A stretch of DNA of 64,000 nt from NCBI RefSeq assembly GCF_029931775.1, contig NW_026612049.1, positions 310,001 through 374,000 on the forward strand, given 5' to 3'. Positions 1 to 55,600 of this stretch are shown piece after piece (within the stretch, counting starts at the first letter, position 1; each line of letters starts with the position of its first letter). The notes beneath the pieces were generated by a model. It ran no database searches, was not told the origin of the DNA, and was given only the letters and a program-made list of their open reading frames with translations. A program made the position numbers and the translations under genes. The DNA comes from Euleptes europaea. Taxonomy: Eukaryota; Chordata; Lepidosauria; Squamata; Sphaerodactylidae.

Positions 1-44387
<44,387 letters not shown>

Positions 44388-45110
44388 ATGCAGCCTAATT
44401 TTTGTAAATCACATATTAAAGAGGACTATAAGGGTTTGCATTTGAGAATTAGATCGCTGAAAGTTTTAAATTTTATAACCATAGTATTTTAATGTGTACA
44501 TTTTCATGGGGATTGTGAAGAATCTCCCTTTAACCTTATTTTAAAAGTATTTAAACATCCTAATACCATTTGCCCAGTATTAACAGGCAATACGCAGTTC
44601 AGGTGTAAAGACCAAGTCGATTTAGAGACTGAAAAGTGTTTGTATGTTTAATGACTAGCACTGTAGTATATGTTTTCCTAACTATTCTCTGTTCATATTT
44701 GGTCAATGACAAGAAAGAAGTTATTTCTTTTAAAGTTGCCAAACTGCTCCACTTGTAGAAACATTTTTTTCCTGTTGTCTGTGCATAGTTTTCAGAGCTG
44801 TTGTTTGCCAAAGTGTTTGTTCACTGTGTTTTGTAAGAAGCTGGAAGCATTTTGTAGCAGCAGTACAAGTATAATCAGTGAGTCCTTTATACAGAAGTTA
44901 GTTTTGTTCTTGAAAGCTAATTGTGCCAACTTAATATGCTCTGACTTTCCGTGGTATGCTTTTGGTATTCTTGATATACTAAGGAAACTGTGGTGTTTCC
45001 GTTGAAATTACTGATCGATGCACATTAGTCAAAAAACACTGTCTTGAAGCAATTTGTTTTCAAAAAATAAAGTTATGTAGAAAAAATAAATTTGTACATG
45101 TTCATTGAAA
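44388..45110 (+). other. PSIP1: PSIP1 3' UTR
   Basis: AT-rich sequence after the stop codon with no interspersed repeat that I recognise, unlike the DNA further downstream. It runs to the poly(A) signals at 45066 and 45085. The end at about 45110 is an estimate. Confidence 0.75.
45066..45090 (+). terminator. PSIP1: PSIP1 polyadenylation signals
   Basis: Two AATAAA hexamers lie 19 bp apart (45066-45071 and 45085-45090), followed by a T/G-containing stretch. They are the first canonical hexamers after the stop codon. Confidence 0.75.
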
Positions 45111-46362
45111 ACGTCCCAGTTAATACTGGGTGTAAGAGACCAATTCACCTATACATCTGATCCACTTAACTGATCCCCATAAACTGCTTCATTCAGTGCC
45201 TGTATCCTGATTTTGTCTGAAATGTGTATCTAAGCATTGGAATTGCCAGTACTGTTCCTCAGGCCGAACAGAAATGTATATGTGAAAGTGACAAGCATGA
45301 GATCATTTCTTAAGATGTTTTTACCCATGAACTTGAAGCCTGCAACTCAGGAATTGTCTCATTAGATCAATACGTGAAATTCAAACTTGACAGCTCACTT
45401 TTTCCTCGCTGTCCCATTAGGATCGCCAGGCTACCATTTTGCAGTAATAGCAGAAGCTACAACTGTTTGCATACTTACTTTCTAAAATGAACTTTGCCTG
45501 TCCTTTTCCTCTCTGCCAAAAGTGAGCGATATTTCCTTTGCTAAGTGTTATAGGTCTTGGCCCATTATTATTTGCCCCTTTCTTCAATTTTGTGCTTTCA
45601 CTAATCACTACAAAGCTGATGGACCTAATTCTCCACCCTGGCTATGAAATTATTAGTTACAAAGAGGAGGGTTAATTCTTAAATGATTGTGTTTATTAAA
45701 AAAAAGACTTTGTGCACAGGAGTGTCACGTGAGCTCCACAATCAGCAGTTAGTCAAAAGGCTGGCTGTCATGAGTAACTAAAAAGGACAACATATCTCTG
45801 TGGTTCTGCAGAAGCTACTTGTGAGGCACATCCATGGGTGTGTCCTGTCGCAGGCCCTCCACCCTGGCTCAAGCTGGACCTTTGTGAGCTTCAGCAGCCT
45901 CAGAATGGGTGGGAGTAGCAAAAGGCACTCAGCTGCCAACCCCTGGCTGGCAGGTTCTCTGTAACATTGAATCTCCCCAGCCCATCTCCTCCTTGGCCTA
46001 GGCCCTTATTTAAAGGGAAGATGCTCCACCCCGTTTACTCCTTCACCAATGGACCTACTCCCATAATCCTCTCTCTGGAGGAACTTCCACCACAACCCTT
46101 GTCCAATCCCTTGCTTTGCCCTACCTGGTTGCCTACCCTCACTCCCAGGATTCCTGGCTTCCACCTTCCTCTGGGGAACATATTCCCCTGATGCCCAATG
46201 GGGCTTCTTGTGAGGTGTTCCTGCCTTTCTCTGATTTGGCTGCAGGTGTGGTTTGGGGTGTGACGAAGGCACCCCAATAGGAGCAAGATGCCTTCAGTGC
46301 CACTCCTGGAGAAGTCCAGGAGGCTTGTGTTTGAGGCATCCCTGGACACTACTGCCCACTCC
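45111..46362. other. Intergenic spacer between PSIP1 and SNAPC3, proximal part
   Basis: No gene. The moderately GC-rich stretch 45830-46330 may be an unclassified repeat. Confidence 0.45.
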
Positions 46363-46461
46363 TGCATAGCAACCTTGGTATTCCTTGGTGGTCTCCCATC
46401 CAAATACTAATCAGGGCCAGCCCTGCTTACCTTCTTAGATCTGGCTATCCAGGTCAGGGCA
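46363..46461 (-). mobile_element. 5S rRNA-derived SINE, head fragment
   Basis: Plus strand reads TGGTATTCCTTGGTGGTCTC, CCATCCAAATACTAATCAGG and ATCCAGGTCAGGGCA: the reversed 5S head without body and tail. Confidence 0.8.
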
Positions 46462-47210
46462 GAAGCTTCATAGCCTCTGAAATTATTTGTTTTAGGGGGA
46501 CCTGCCTCTTCCATAGCCCTAGGGAAGTCATGCCTACAATGATAATAGGATGTTCTATTTTAGAATTAGGCAGAACTGTTTACTTATGTCATGATTTCAG
46601 TAAAAGCAATATGAGAGGCAGAAGCCCTCTGGGGGTAAGAACAAACACTTGATACTACAAACACTTAATACTACAAACCAAAACATGCAATTTTTAAAAA
46701 TTTCGAGGGGTATGATGCAGTAGACTTGCTAAAGCCAAGCAGGAATGGATAAGGTTTGGGCCTTCATAGAAGGATTACTATGTATGACATTTAGAGCTTC
46801 ATGAATGAAAGGTGGCTTATAAATAAAATTACCTGTACTCTCCTCCATTCCTTTTCCCACCTACCTCTTGCCTATATATTGGTGTTGCTGCTGAGACAGC
46901 AGGTGGCACCATTGCATTGTAAGACAATTGTATTCCTCTCGAGATGCTGCTACCATCTAGCAGAGCATTGTGAACTTGCTTTCCAAAATGCTTTATGTAT
47001 TAACCATATAAGGACAAAGGGCTTGTATACAGGGTGAACTGTATCTCTGTGCCTTGTACACCAACACATAGTGCATGCATTCCCTGACACTCCTACTAGT
47101 GACCAGATTTGGAGAAGGTGAATAGGTCTTGCTTCCACTGCAATTTTGTCCTCAAGTGCAGTGTGTGTGAGAGAGGAGGATAGCCCTTTCAGCCTTACCA
47201 GATTAATGGG

Positions 47211-47409
47211 ACTGGATTCAAGTCCAGCAGCACCTTATGGACAAACAAGATTTTCAGAGTATGAGCTTTCACATCAGATCATTGTATCTGACAAAGGGAG
47301 CTTTGACTTTAAAAAGCGTATACTCTGAAAATCTTGTTGGACTCTGTGGTGCTACAGGACTCAAACCTAGCTTTTCTACTGCAGACTAACATGGCTACTC
47401 TCTAAACCT
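47211..47409. mobile_element. Older foldback, Penelope-like terminal repeat type
   Basis: Left arm about 47213-47277 and right arm about 47288-47367 are inverted copies; both show AACAAGATTTTCAGAGTAT or its complement. The right arm contains CTGACAA, GGGAGCTTTGACTTT and AAAAGC, a decayed version of the core in the young foldback. The outer end TACTGCAGACTAACATGGCT is typical of this repeat. Confidence 0.65.
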
Positions 47410-48041
47410 ATCTTCACGGCTGGTTAATGGGCACAGTGTTGTGGATGCCTTATTTAAAAACAACTGCTGCTTAAATTTAAAGATGGAAAAAAACAGGTGT
47501 AGAACGAGTTTTGCACAAAACAATGTGAACAATAAAATATGGAGTAGTTCTAATGACAGCATGAAGGGAGAAAAGTCTTTAGTCTCTGTGCTCTAATTCA
47601 TGAACTCCAGGAAGCTTGATAATATCTCTGTTCTGTACATGCTCTTGAGAAACAACTTTTTCCTCACAGCAGCAGAAGTTGCATAAACACTGCAGAAAAG
47701 AATGCCCATGCTAGAAGATAGCCACTCTTCTGCCCTCACTGCTCTACCAACACTCCTTCCAGAGAAAAATCCTTACCTGCTCAGGTAAAACACCTCTGCA
47801 CTCTTATGGAAATTTCACCCCCTTCTTAGTCTCCAGGTGACTACTCATCTAGCCAATGCAAAATCACTTCCCTAGAGGGCAGTGTTACCAGACCAGGACC
47901 CACTATATGGGAGCTCTACTCCCCCATCTTTTTTGCTCTTAACTTCCTCCCCCCCACATACTTAAACTGTCTCAAACACCTTGTTTCTCCTACATGTCTT
48001 CCATTCAGGGCAGTGCCTCAGGCTCCCAGCTTTCTTTGAGC
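47410..48041. other. Intergenic, no recognised element
   Basis: Nothing recognised. Confidence 0.45.
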
Positions 48042-48196
48042 CAGGGGTGTCAAACATAAGGCCCACAGGCCAGATCCAGCCCCTTCAGAGCTCTTATCTG
48101 GCCCATGAGCCAGCAGAGGCCGTTACACACACCCTTGATCTGGGTTGGCATTTTTGTTATATCCAGCCCTCATAACAATTGGGTTTGATACCCCTT
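48042..48196. mobile_element. Non-autonomous hAT
   Basis: Left end CAGGGGTGTCAAACAT and right end (reverse complement) AGGGGTATCAAACCC, with GGCCCACAGGCCAGATCCAGC inside in the usual order. The target duplication is not clear. Confidence 0.7.
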
Positions 48197-49794
48197 CTCT
48201 AGGTGCTTAGCAACTCCAGGACTAGAGATAATACAAGAGGCTCTTAGGGTCACAGCAATACACAAGGTTGAAGCTTATAGAGAAGTTACATTAATATAGG
48301 CCTTCATTGTTCACAGTCATACTACAGAACACGGATACTATTTCTAGTTACATGGCTTTCAGTTAACACTCATCTATGGAACAGTGGTAGGAAAGTTACA
48401 GGTTCTTTTCCTCTTCCCTTTTGAGGAAACAAAACCACTTCAGCATATTCCATAAAAAAAGAAATGAGCTGCCCCACCCCTTTTTTCTCTCAGAAAATGT
48501 GCTAAAGTGACATTATGAATAGTTTTTTCCCTGAGCACTTATCCCCATTAAAAAAATGTTCTGTATACCCTAAAAAGGCATTGTACAAAAATTTGTAAAG
48601 GAAAGTCTCTATACAGCTGAGGCAAGAGAATCAAGGAAATCTCTGTTGACTGAAGAGATTTCCCTCAACAGAGATGGATTTCTTCACTTCCCCTGCAATG
48701 CAAAATGGACCCTCACAATACTGCTCTGGGTGACAGGAACCCCCCCCCCAAGAAAAGACAGCATGAGCAGGAAAACAGCAGAAACTATTGTCCACATAAG
48801 CTCTCCACTGGCTCAAACCTAATATGCACATCTTCATGTTTTACAGACCTAACATTTTGTAATAATTTGGTGCACATCAAGCCCGTGCACTGGGAAGAGG
48901 GCACAGCCAGGCAGCTTAGTGAGGAAGGCACTAACCTGGCTGCAAGCCCAGCACCATGGTATGCTCTGTTCATATCCACTCCAGAATTAGAATTGGATGC
49001 AGAATTGGATATTTTTTTTAACTGACAGAGTATACCCACAGCCTTATGAACAGCCACAGGGAACTTGAAAATAAATCCAGTGACCCTGCCATTTTAATTA
49101 ACTTGGCCTGAAAAATGAAACACATCCTTCTTGCTTATTTATTCTCCTAGGGTAATGTATGGGCTTTGATGCTGTGACCACTTAAATGCTAACAGCATTA
49201 AACAAGTAGCCAAAACACCAATATCCAGCTGGTGTGAGGAATTTAATTAGAAACTAACAGCTGGGTCCAATACTGAGTTTGACACAGAGGACTCATTCAA
49301 AAGAGAATTCTGAACTGAAAACATACCCAGCTGTCCCATTGCAGCTCCTGGGACTCATGGAATTAAGGATGTAATTTCCCCCTATAATTTATTGTTCATT
49401 GTGTAAACTCAATATAGCACTGAAGGTCACAGTATTTGGGAAGCAACAGGACTAGCACAGAATACAATTTAAGCAACCCAATCAACTTAGGAAATGGATA
49501 CATTTGATAAAACTACCAATGCCATATTTTCCAAAATGGAAAACACCAGCCCTAAAGACAGAGTCCTCCCCGATCTGGTTTTTATACAATGCCTTGACTA
49601 AATGGCATAGCAATTGCCTGGACAACCGAAGCCCTCTTCTTTCCCAGGCTCTCTCCTTACAGACCCCATCCTTGATAGACTTTGCTGCAAACCCCAAAAG
49701 CACAGGCAAGGCCTTGCCTTTCCAGTATGCCAGCCCCCACCTATGAGTTGAGAATGAACAGGGTCAGACAACCCAGCTGTTTAGCTCCCTTCAT
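48197..49794. other. Intergenic, no recognised element
   Basis: Nothing recognised apart from a perfect C run at about 48739. Confidence 0.45.
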
Positions 49795-50092
49795 TAGAAG
49801 AGTTGGATTTTATATGCTGACTTTCTCTACCACTTATGGAAGAATCAAGCTGGCCTACAATCATCTTCCCCTCCCCCCAACAGACACCCTGTCAGGTAGA
49901 TGGGGCTGAGAGAGTATGACTAGCTCAAGGTCACCCAGCTGGCTTCATGCGTAGGAGTGGGGAAACAAATCCAGTTCACCAGATTAGCCTCCACCGCTCA
50001 TGTGGAGGATTGGGAAATCAAACCTGGTTCTCCAGATCAGAGTCCACAGCTCCAAACCACTGCTCTTAATCACTACACCACGCTGGTTCTTC
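49795..50092 (-). mobile_element. tRNA-derived MIR/CORE-like SINE
   Basis: Plus strand starts AGAAGAGTTGGATTTTATAT and ends TTAATCACTACACCACGCTG, with GTCAGGTAGATGGGGCTGAG, CAAGGTCACCCAGCTGGC and CAAACCTGGTTCTCCAGATC between. Best-preserved copy of the family in the window. Confidence 0.8.
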
Positions 50093-50125
50093 ATGGAAGT
50101 GCTTTAAACAGCATTTTTCTTATAC

Positions 50126-50800
50126 TGTACTGGCTGGGCAGGCGAGCTGGTCTGCTATTGCAGCACTGTGCAGAGGAAGTGAGGGAGGAGGTGGCCAGAA
50201 GCCAAGGAGGAAACTGAAGACAGAGGCTTCTGCAGCCGGCAGGCTGCACTAAGCAGGGAAGACAGCAGGGGATGCAACGTCCGATAAACAATTCCAGAAG
50301 TCAGGCCGGGGCTGGTACTTATCAGGGTCGAGGCAGCAGAGTTGTCAATTAGGCAGTCCAAGGTCAGGGTCACTGGCAAGGCAGTCCGTTGTTATTCAAA
50401 GGCAGTCCGGGTGAAAAGCAGGCAAGAAAATACCAGGTGGAGCAGCACTGAGACCAGAGATCAGTACACTGCTTCCACACTTTGGTTCCTTCCTCAGTTC
50501 CTTAAATCTAGCCGGCTCTCAGAAAGAGGCTGGTCTGGCAATCAATCACTCTCATCTTCCACAGCTGTCATCCCACGCCTATTCTGAATTCCTGCAGAGC
50601 GTCTTTCCTTCTGCGAGATCCTGGGGATAAATCCTCTCCTTCTGATAGCTGGCTTCCTGATGGGGTCTGCACTTCCTTCGCCTGAGTCGGCTCTGTTAAT
50701 CTAACAGCTGGTTCAGGAGATGTCGGCTGCATTCTCTGGCGAGACTGCTACTTGTTCTAGTTCATCATCTGAGCTCTCAGAAGCAGGTGAGTCCATGACA
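50126..50800 (-). mobile_element. Possible solo LTR (LTR retrotransposon fossil)
   Basis: A 675-bp block starts TGTACTGGCTGG and ends GTCCATGACA, that is TG...CA on the plus strand, between TATAC and CATAC (5-bp duplication with one mismatch). Read on the minus strand it starts TGTCATGGACTCACC. GC-rich, no coding part. Ty3/gypsy-like or ERV-like is a guess. Age moderate. Confidence 0.4.
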
Positions 50801-50938
50801 CATACTCTAGCTTTCTGTGTTTACAGTCTAACAGACTGCAGTACACATACTGAAGAACTGTGATTTGTTTGTACAATGTGATACATATAGTTTAAGGAGA
50901 CGAGGATAATTGCACTTGGACTCTAGAGCAGGGCTTCT

Positions 50939-51086
50939 TAAACTTTTTCCACTTGCGACCCGAGGATATAGGTATATAAGATAGGTATACAAATCATACA
51001 TTTATTGATAATAAATCAGTTTTTCTGTGACCCCCACATTCAATTTCACGACCCCATGTGGGGCCGCAATCTACAGTTTTGCTTTG
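50939..51086. mobile_element. Short non-autonomous hAT
   Basis: 148 bp, starts CAGGGCTTCTTAAACTTTTT, perfect 8-bp target duplication CTCTAGAG (50931-50938, 51087-51094). The GCGACCC / GGGGCCGC blocks near the ends are typical of Charlie-like MITEs. Confidence 0.88.
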
Positions 51087-51269
51087 CTCTAGAGAATCTA
51101 AAGTGGTGGTCTAATCACTGATTCCTCTTCCTCCTCTGCCAGAGAAATGTTACCATGGTTCCATGTACCAACTTAAATTTACCTGACAGCAAAAAAGAGA
51201 GGCTTGGAAGCCCAATTGTAAATACTTTTATTCACCACTGTATTTAAGGGGCCTTATTAGCATGAATAC

Positions 51270-51545
51270 AGGAGCCCCACGGTGCAGAATGGTAAGCTTC
51301 AGTACTGCTGTCAAAGTTCTGCTCACGACCTGAGTTTGATCCCGACAAGTCAGTTTCAGGTAACCGGCCCAAGGTTGACTCATCTTTCCATCATTCAGAG
51401 GTTGATAAAATGAGTACGCAGCTTGCTGGGGTTAAAGTACAGACGACTGGGGAAGGCAATGGCAAACCACCCCGTAAACACAGTCTGCCTAGGAAATGTT
51501 GGGATGTGGCATCACCCCATGGGTCAGTAATTTTACTTATATTAG
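51270..51545 (+). mobile_element. tRNA-derived squamate SINE
   Basis: A-box-like GTGCAGAATGGTAAGC and B-box-like GAGTTTGATCCCGAC are followed by AAGGTTGACTCATCTTTCC, AAAATGAGTACGCAGCTTGC and GGAAGGCAATGGCAAACCAC, the conserved body of a SINE widespread in lizards and snakes. Confidence 0.8.
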
Positions 51546-51749
51546 CATGCATAAGATCGCAACTGGAAAGTTCAGACCAGTTAGAACATCCCAGGGATGT
51601 CTATCAACTTGATACTCCATCGGACAGTTCAACCATAATGCATTCTGGAGATATCCAATTCTATTTTAAGTATTGTTAGAAGATAAGCAAACAATTATCC
51701 CCCACTCACCTGCCATAGGTACTAACTGAGCTGCTGTGATGGCACAGAA

Positions 51750-52546
51750 TGTTTACAAATATTTTATTTGGAAAACTTTTATCCTACCTTGCTGCCAACA
51801 AGGACTCAAAGTGGTTGCAGAAGGGGGGGAATCTATGTGTAGAATGATGACTAACACCACAATTCCAATTTGCTCAAAGCTTTGGCAGGAGAAAACTTTA
51901 TACAGAATCAATCTAAGGACAGAAAGCCATTTGCTAGCCAGCCAAACCTTTGGCTACAGTCAAGACACTGAACTCAATTTTTAATTTTTATCTATATACA
52001 TACACACATCTAGTATTTAAGTATACTAAGAATAAAACAGGACCATGTATATTTAAATAAACCAAAAGCCATCGTACACAATAAATGCAACTATGGAACA
52101 ATGAAATGCTAAATACCTAATGTGTTATTAATTCAATTATAAAGAATGCAGGCAGATGCAGAAAAATGTGGTAACTGCCAAAATTAAATGTAGCATACTG
52201 ATTATATCCCATTTTACTTGCAGATGCCTAATCTCTCTCCCAGAGGAAAAACCACAGTTACTGAACCCAGAGAACCAGCCCCCCTCCAGAAAATCCTACA
52301 ACAAATATTAAAGTCAGTTTTGTAGCACCACCTTAATACATGAAGGATAAAAGAAGTGTCTGGATTTTGAGGGTCATCACCATTTGAATGGTTTGCAAAA
52401 TTAAAAATATCAAATATACCGAGGAAATTATGTTCTAAAAAAGACAAAAAGGGCCACTGCTTAGTTGTACTATTTGAAGTTTCACGTTCCAGCAGCTACT
52501 GAAGCAGATTATAGAACAGTTCTGTTGTCTTGCTCTTTGACAAGTC
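51750..52546 (-). other. SNAPC3: Probable SNAPC3 3' UTR
   Basis: Mostly repeat-free, AT-rich DNA downstream of the SNAPC3 stop on the minus strand. The nearest canonical AATAAA on that strand is at 51763-51768 (TTTATT on the plus strand). A weaker ATTAAA is at 51980-51985. The true end is uncertain. Confidence 0.4.
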
Positions 52547-52694
52547 TCAGTTGAAAATCCCTGGATCGACATAAGGGTAAGCAAGAAACTGTCCTAACTT
52601 GTTGCCGTCTGCATCATAGTGGAGCATTTGGAAACAAGTGTCACAGAAGAATGAAGGATCTTGAGGAGCAAGGCTGTCATTGTTGGTCACCCAT
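52547..52694 (-). CDS. SNAPC3: SNAPC3 last coding exon and stop
   Basis: Minus strand, acceptor cttacag, 148 nt. Encodes [36 protein letters not shown] and [11 protein letters not shown], then stop TGA at 52549-52547. It is nearly identical to the human C-terminus. Confidence 0.96.
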
Positions 52695-55600
52695 CTGTAA
52701 GTTTCAAAGCAGAATTACTTCACGTAAGAATGACATTTGCCAACCTTGTGCTCACTTCCTTAGTTTCTCAACTGAAAAACATGAATACTTACTACAATCT
52801 GTTGAGCCTTGCTCAGTACCATTCTCACTCTGAGTCAGAGGGCATCTTGGAACAGATGGGGTGATTCCTCTTTCTGGTGCTAGGGCAGGCAGGAAGTAAT
52901 TAATTTTTCCTGATCCTGGCCGGAATCACCCTCTGGCTCCAGTTTTCCTCCTTCCTCGCTAAGGGTAGGCAGCATCGCAGATCACTCTGCACCAGAGGGT
53001 ACACACCTACCTTCAAGGACTACAGCACACCACCAACTTTCAGATTCTCTCTCCATCTCCAATCTGAGAGGGAGAGAGTACAATGGTGGCAGCAGAGCTT
53101 AAAGCCAATGGGTACCTCAATCAGGAGGACCACATGGCTTGGCTCCTTTTGGCGGCGCAGCCATCAGAGCAGCCTCGCACCCCCACACACACACACTGGG
53201 CTCCCGCAGAGGCGGTAGAGCCAGGCACCAGCAAGTTGGGAAAAAAGAAGGACAGCCGGGCTCCCGTGGGAGTGGTAGAGCTTGGCGCCGGCACCAACAA
53301 GTCAAGGAAGAAGGGGTGATCGGGCTTCTGCAGTGGCAGCAAAGACCAGCAGCGGCAAGACGAGGAAGACCAAAGGCGCCAGCTCCAGCAAGCCTGACAC
53401 CAAGAAGCCCCGCCGCGATGACGCCGAAGCCCTCGGAGAGGTCCGATCAACCAGCAGCGGCAACAAGGACCCACGGGAAGTCCGGCTCACTCCAGAAACC
53501 TCCAGGAAGCAGCCGGATCCCCCAGAGCCACCACGGGACCCTGCGACCAGCCGGGAGCAACCGAAGCAGCCCATGCAGCAGACTGGTGAGCCTAGAGGGC
53601 CTGGGGAAGCAAAGCCAACGGGGACTGGGGGAGGGCAGCTCCAGCGCCCTGAGGACTTGCTTGCCCTCATGAGACCCTGGAGACCCTTCCATACCCTAAG
53701 GGTAAATAAACTGGGAAGGGGCCATGGCTCAGCGGTAGAGCCTCTGCTTGGTATGCAGAAGGTCCCAGGCTCAGCGGTAGAGCCTCTGCTTGGTATGCAG
53801 AAGGTCCCAGGTTCAATCCCGGCATCTCCAGTTAAAGGGACCAGGCAGGTAGGTGATGTGAAAGACCCCTGCCAGAGACCCTGGAGAGCCACTGCCGGTC
53901 TGAGTAGACCATACTGACTTTGATGGACCAAGGGTCTGATTTAGTATAAGGCAGCTTCATGTGAGATCGGGCTAGCCTGTGCTGTCCAATTTAGAGAGGA
54001 CTAAGGCAGAGAAGGACTCGAATTTTGAATTGCACGTTTGGGGGGGAAACTTGTGATGTTGCTTGTGTCTTTGTTTTTTGCAAGAAGTGCACAGTGAGAC
54101 CCTGGGGACCCTTCCATACCCTAGGGGTATATTGACTGGGGATGGGCTGTAGCTCAATGGTAGAACCTCTGCTTGGCACGTAGAAGGTACCAGGTTCAAT
54201 CCCTGGCATCTCCAGTTAAAGGGACCAGGCAAGTAGGTGATGTGAAAGACCTCTGCCTGAGAGACCCTGGAGAACCACTGCTGGTCTGAGTAGACAATAC
54301 TGACTTTGATGGACCAAGGGTCTGATTCAGTATAAGGCAGCGTCCATGTGTTCAAAAGGGCCCTAAAGGAGGAGTTTCCGTTCCTGCAGGACCCTAGAGT
54401 AGGTCCCACACAGAGAAGGTCGGGACTCTTCCCCTGAAGCACACAGTCGTCCCAGGAAAAGCAGGAGCAGAAGCCCCAGAGATCCCTCATGCCCATGGCC
54501 CACCAGGGCAGCAAGGAAGCCATGGCCTCAGCACAGGTCCGGCCACAGGGAAACCTCTCCAGCCTCCTCTAGATCCTCGGAGGATGAGGAAAGGGAGGAG
54601 GGGGGATTCTCCTCCAAAGAGAAAAAGACTTTCAGGCCACACCAGAGCAGCAGCCCAGGCTCTTTCCAGGGGAGGAGTACCAGAACCTCCTGGCCAAGGC
54701 CATTATGGCTCTCGACCTCACGAAGTCAGTAGAGCCAGGGGAGGGGGCCAAGGACAACTCCAGACCCAAAGGGCCCCAGGAGTTCTTCCCCAGGACCCAG
54801 TCCTCAAATAAGGTGGCCCCATTCCCGGAGTATTTCGAGATGCTGGTAAGGAGGGAGTGGGAAAAGCCTACCAAGCTAAGGCAGTTCCCACACAGCATTA
54901 GGATAATGTATTCCCTTTCTCCACATGCCATGGAGATGCTGAGACCCCCCAAGTGGACACACTGATAGCGGCGCTCCAGTGCGCAGGCCTGCGTGTGGAG
55001 GATGGCATGGGCTCCTCAAAGACCCACTAGACAGGCGAGCTGACATGGCCTCCAGAAAGGCCTATGAGGCCCTCACAACTTCCATCCAGGCATCGGCCAC
55101 TGCCTCGCTCATCGCCAGGGCAGCAATAGTCTGATCTAGGAAACTGGCCACCATCATTCCCCCCGACCATCGCAAGGCCATGGAGGGCATCAACAGGAAC
55201 CAGAAAGCCGTGGCCTTCATGGCAGATGCCACCCTGGACTGCATGTCCCTAAGTGCCAGGGCGATGGCAGCCAACACGGTTGCCAAAAGAGCACTCTGGC
55301 TGAGGGCTTGGCCAGTAGATTTCTCTTCCAAAGCCATGCTTCCAAAGCCATGCTTGCTCAAGGAAGCTAGTGATTTTAATTGTTACCGTAAGTTTTTAAA
55401 ATCAGTAGGTCAGCCAAATCCATCTTTAGCTCCCTCTCAACCACTAATTGTTATTCAAAAAAACAACAGAAAACAGGGACCACTTTTGAGGGCTGCAAAA
55501 GTCACAAATAAGAAACCCAAAGGCTCTATATGGCTCGGATTAGAAAAGCAAGGTATCCTGCCAAAGGTACTGTGTGGCCAGCCAAGGCTTGGCATCTCTT

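Larger units (their letters stand above)
52850..55370 (+). mobile_element. DIRS-like gag fossil
   Basis: GC-rich block unlike its surroundings. The right part (about 54560-55350) encodes a gag-like region with [36 protein letters not shown] and [15 protein letters not shown], the pattern of DIRS-type gag proteins. The left part (about 53080-53700) encodes a Lys/Pro/Ser-rich stretch. No reverse transcriptase follows. Two tRNA-Ala SINEs have inserted in it. Broken, several breaks, old. Confidence 0.7.

Noticed and set aside
53302-53931. 209-codon minus-strand open frame
   Set aside because: It is antisense to the GC-rich gag fossil and the tRNA-Ala SINE. High GC content explains its length.
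53726-54210. Two tRNA-Ala-like genes
   Set aside because: Both are followed by the same SINE body, and one has a duplicated head. They are SINE promoters, not tRNA genes.
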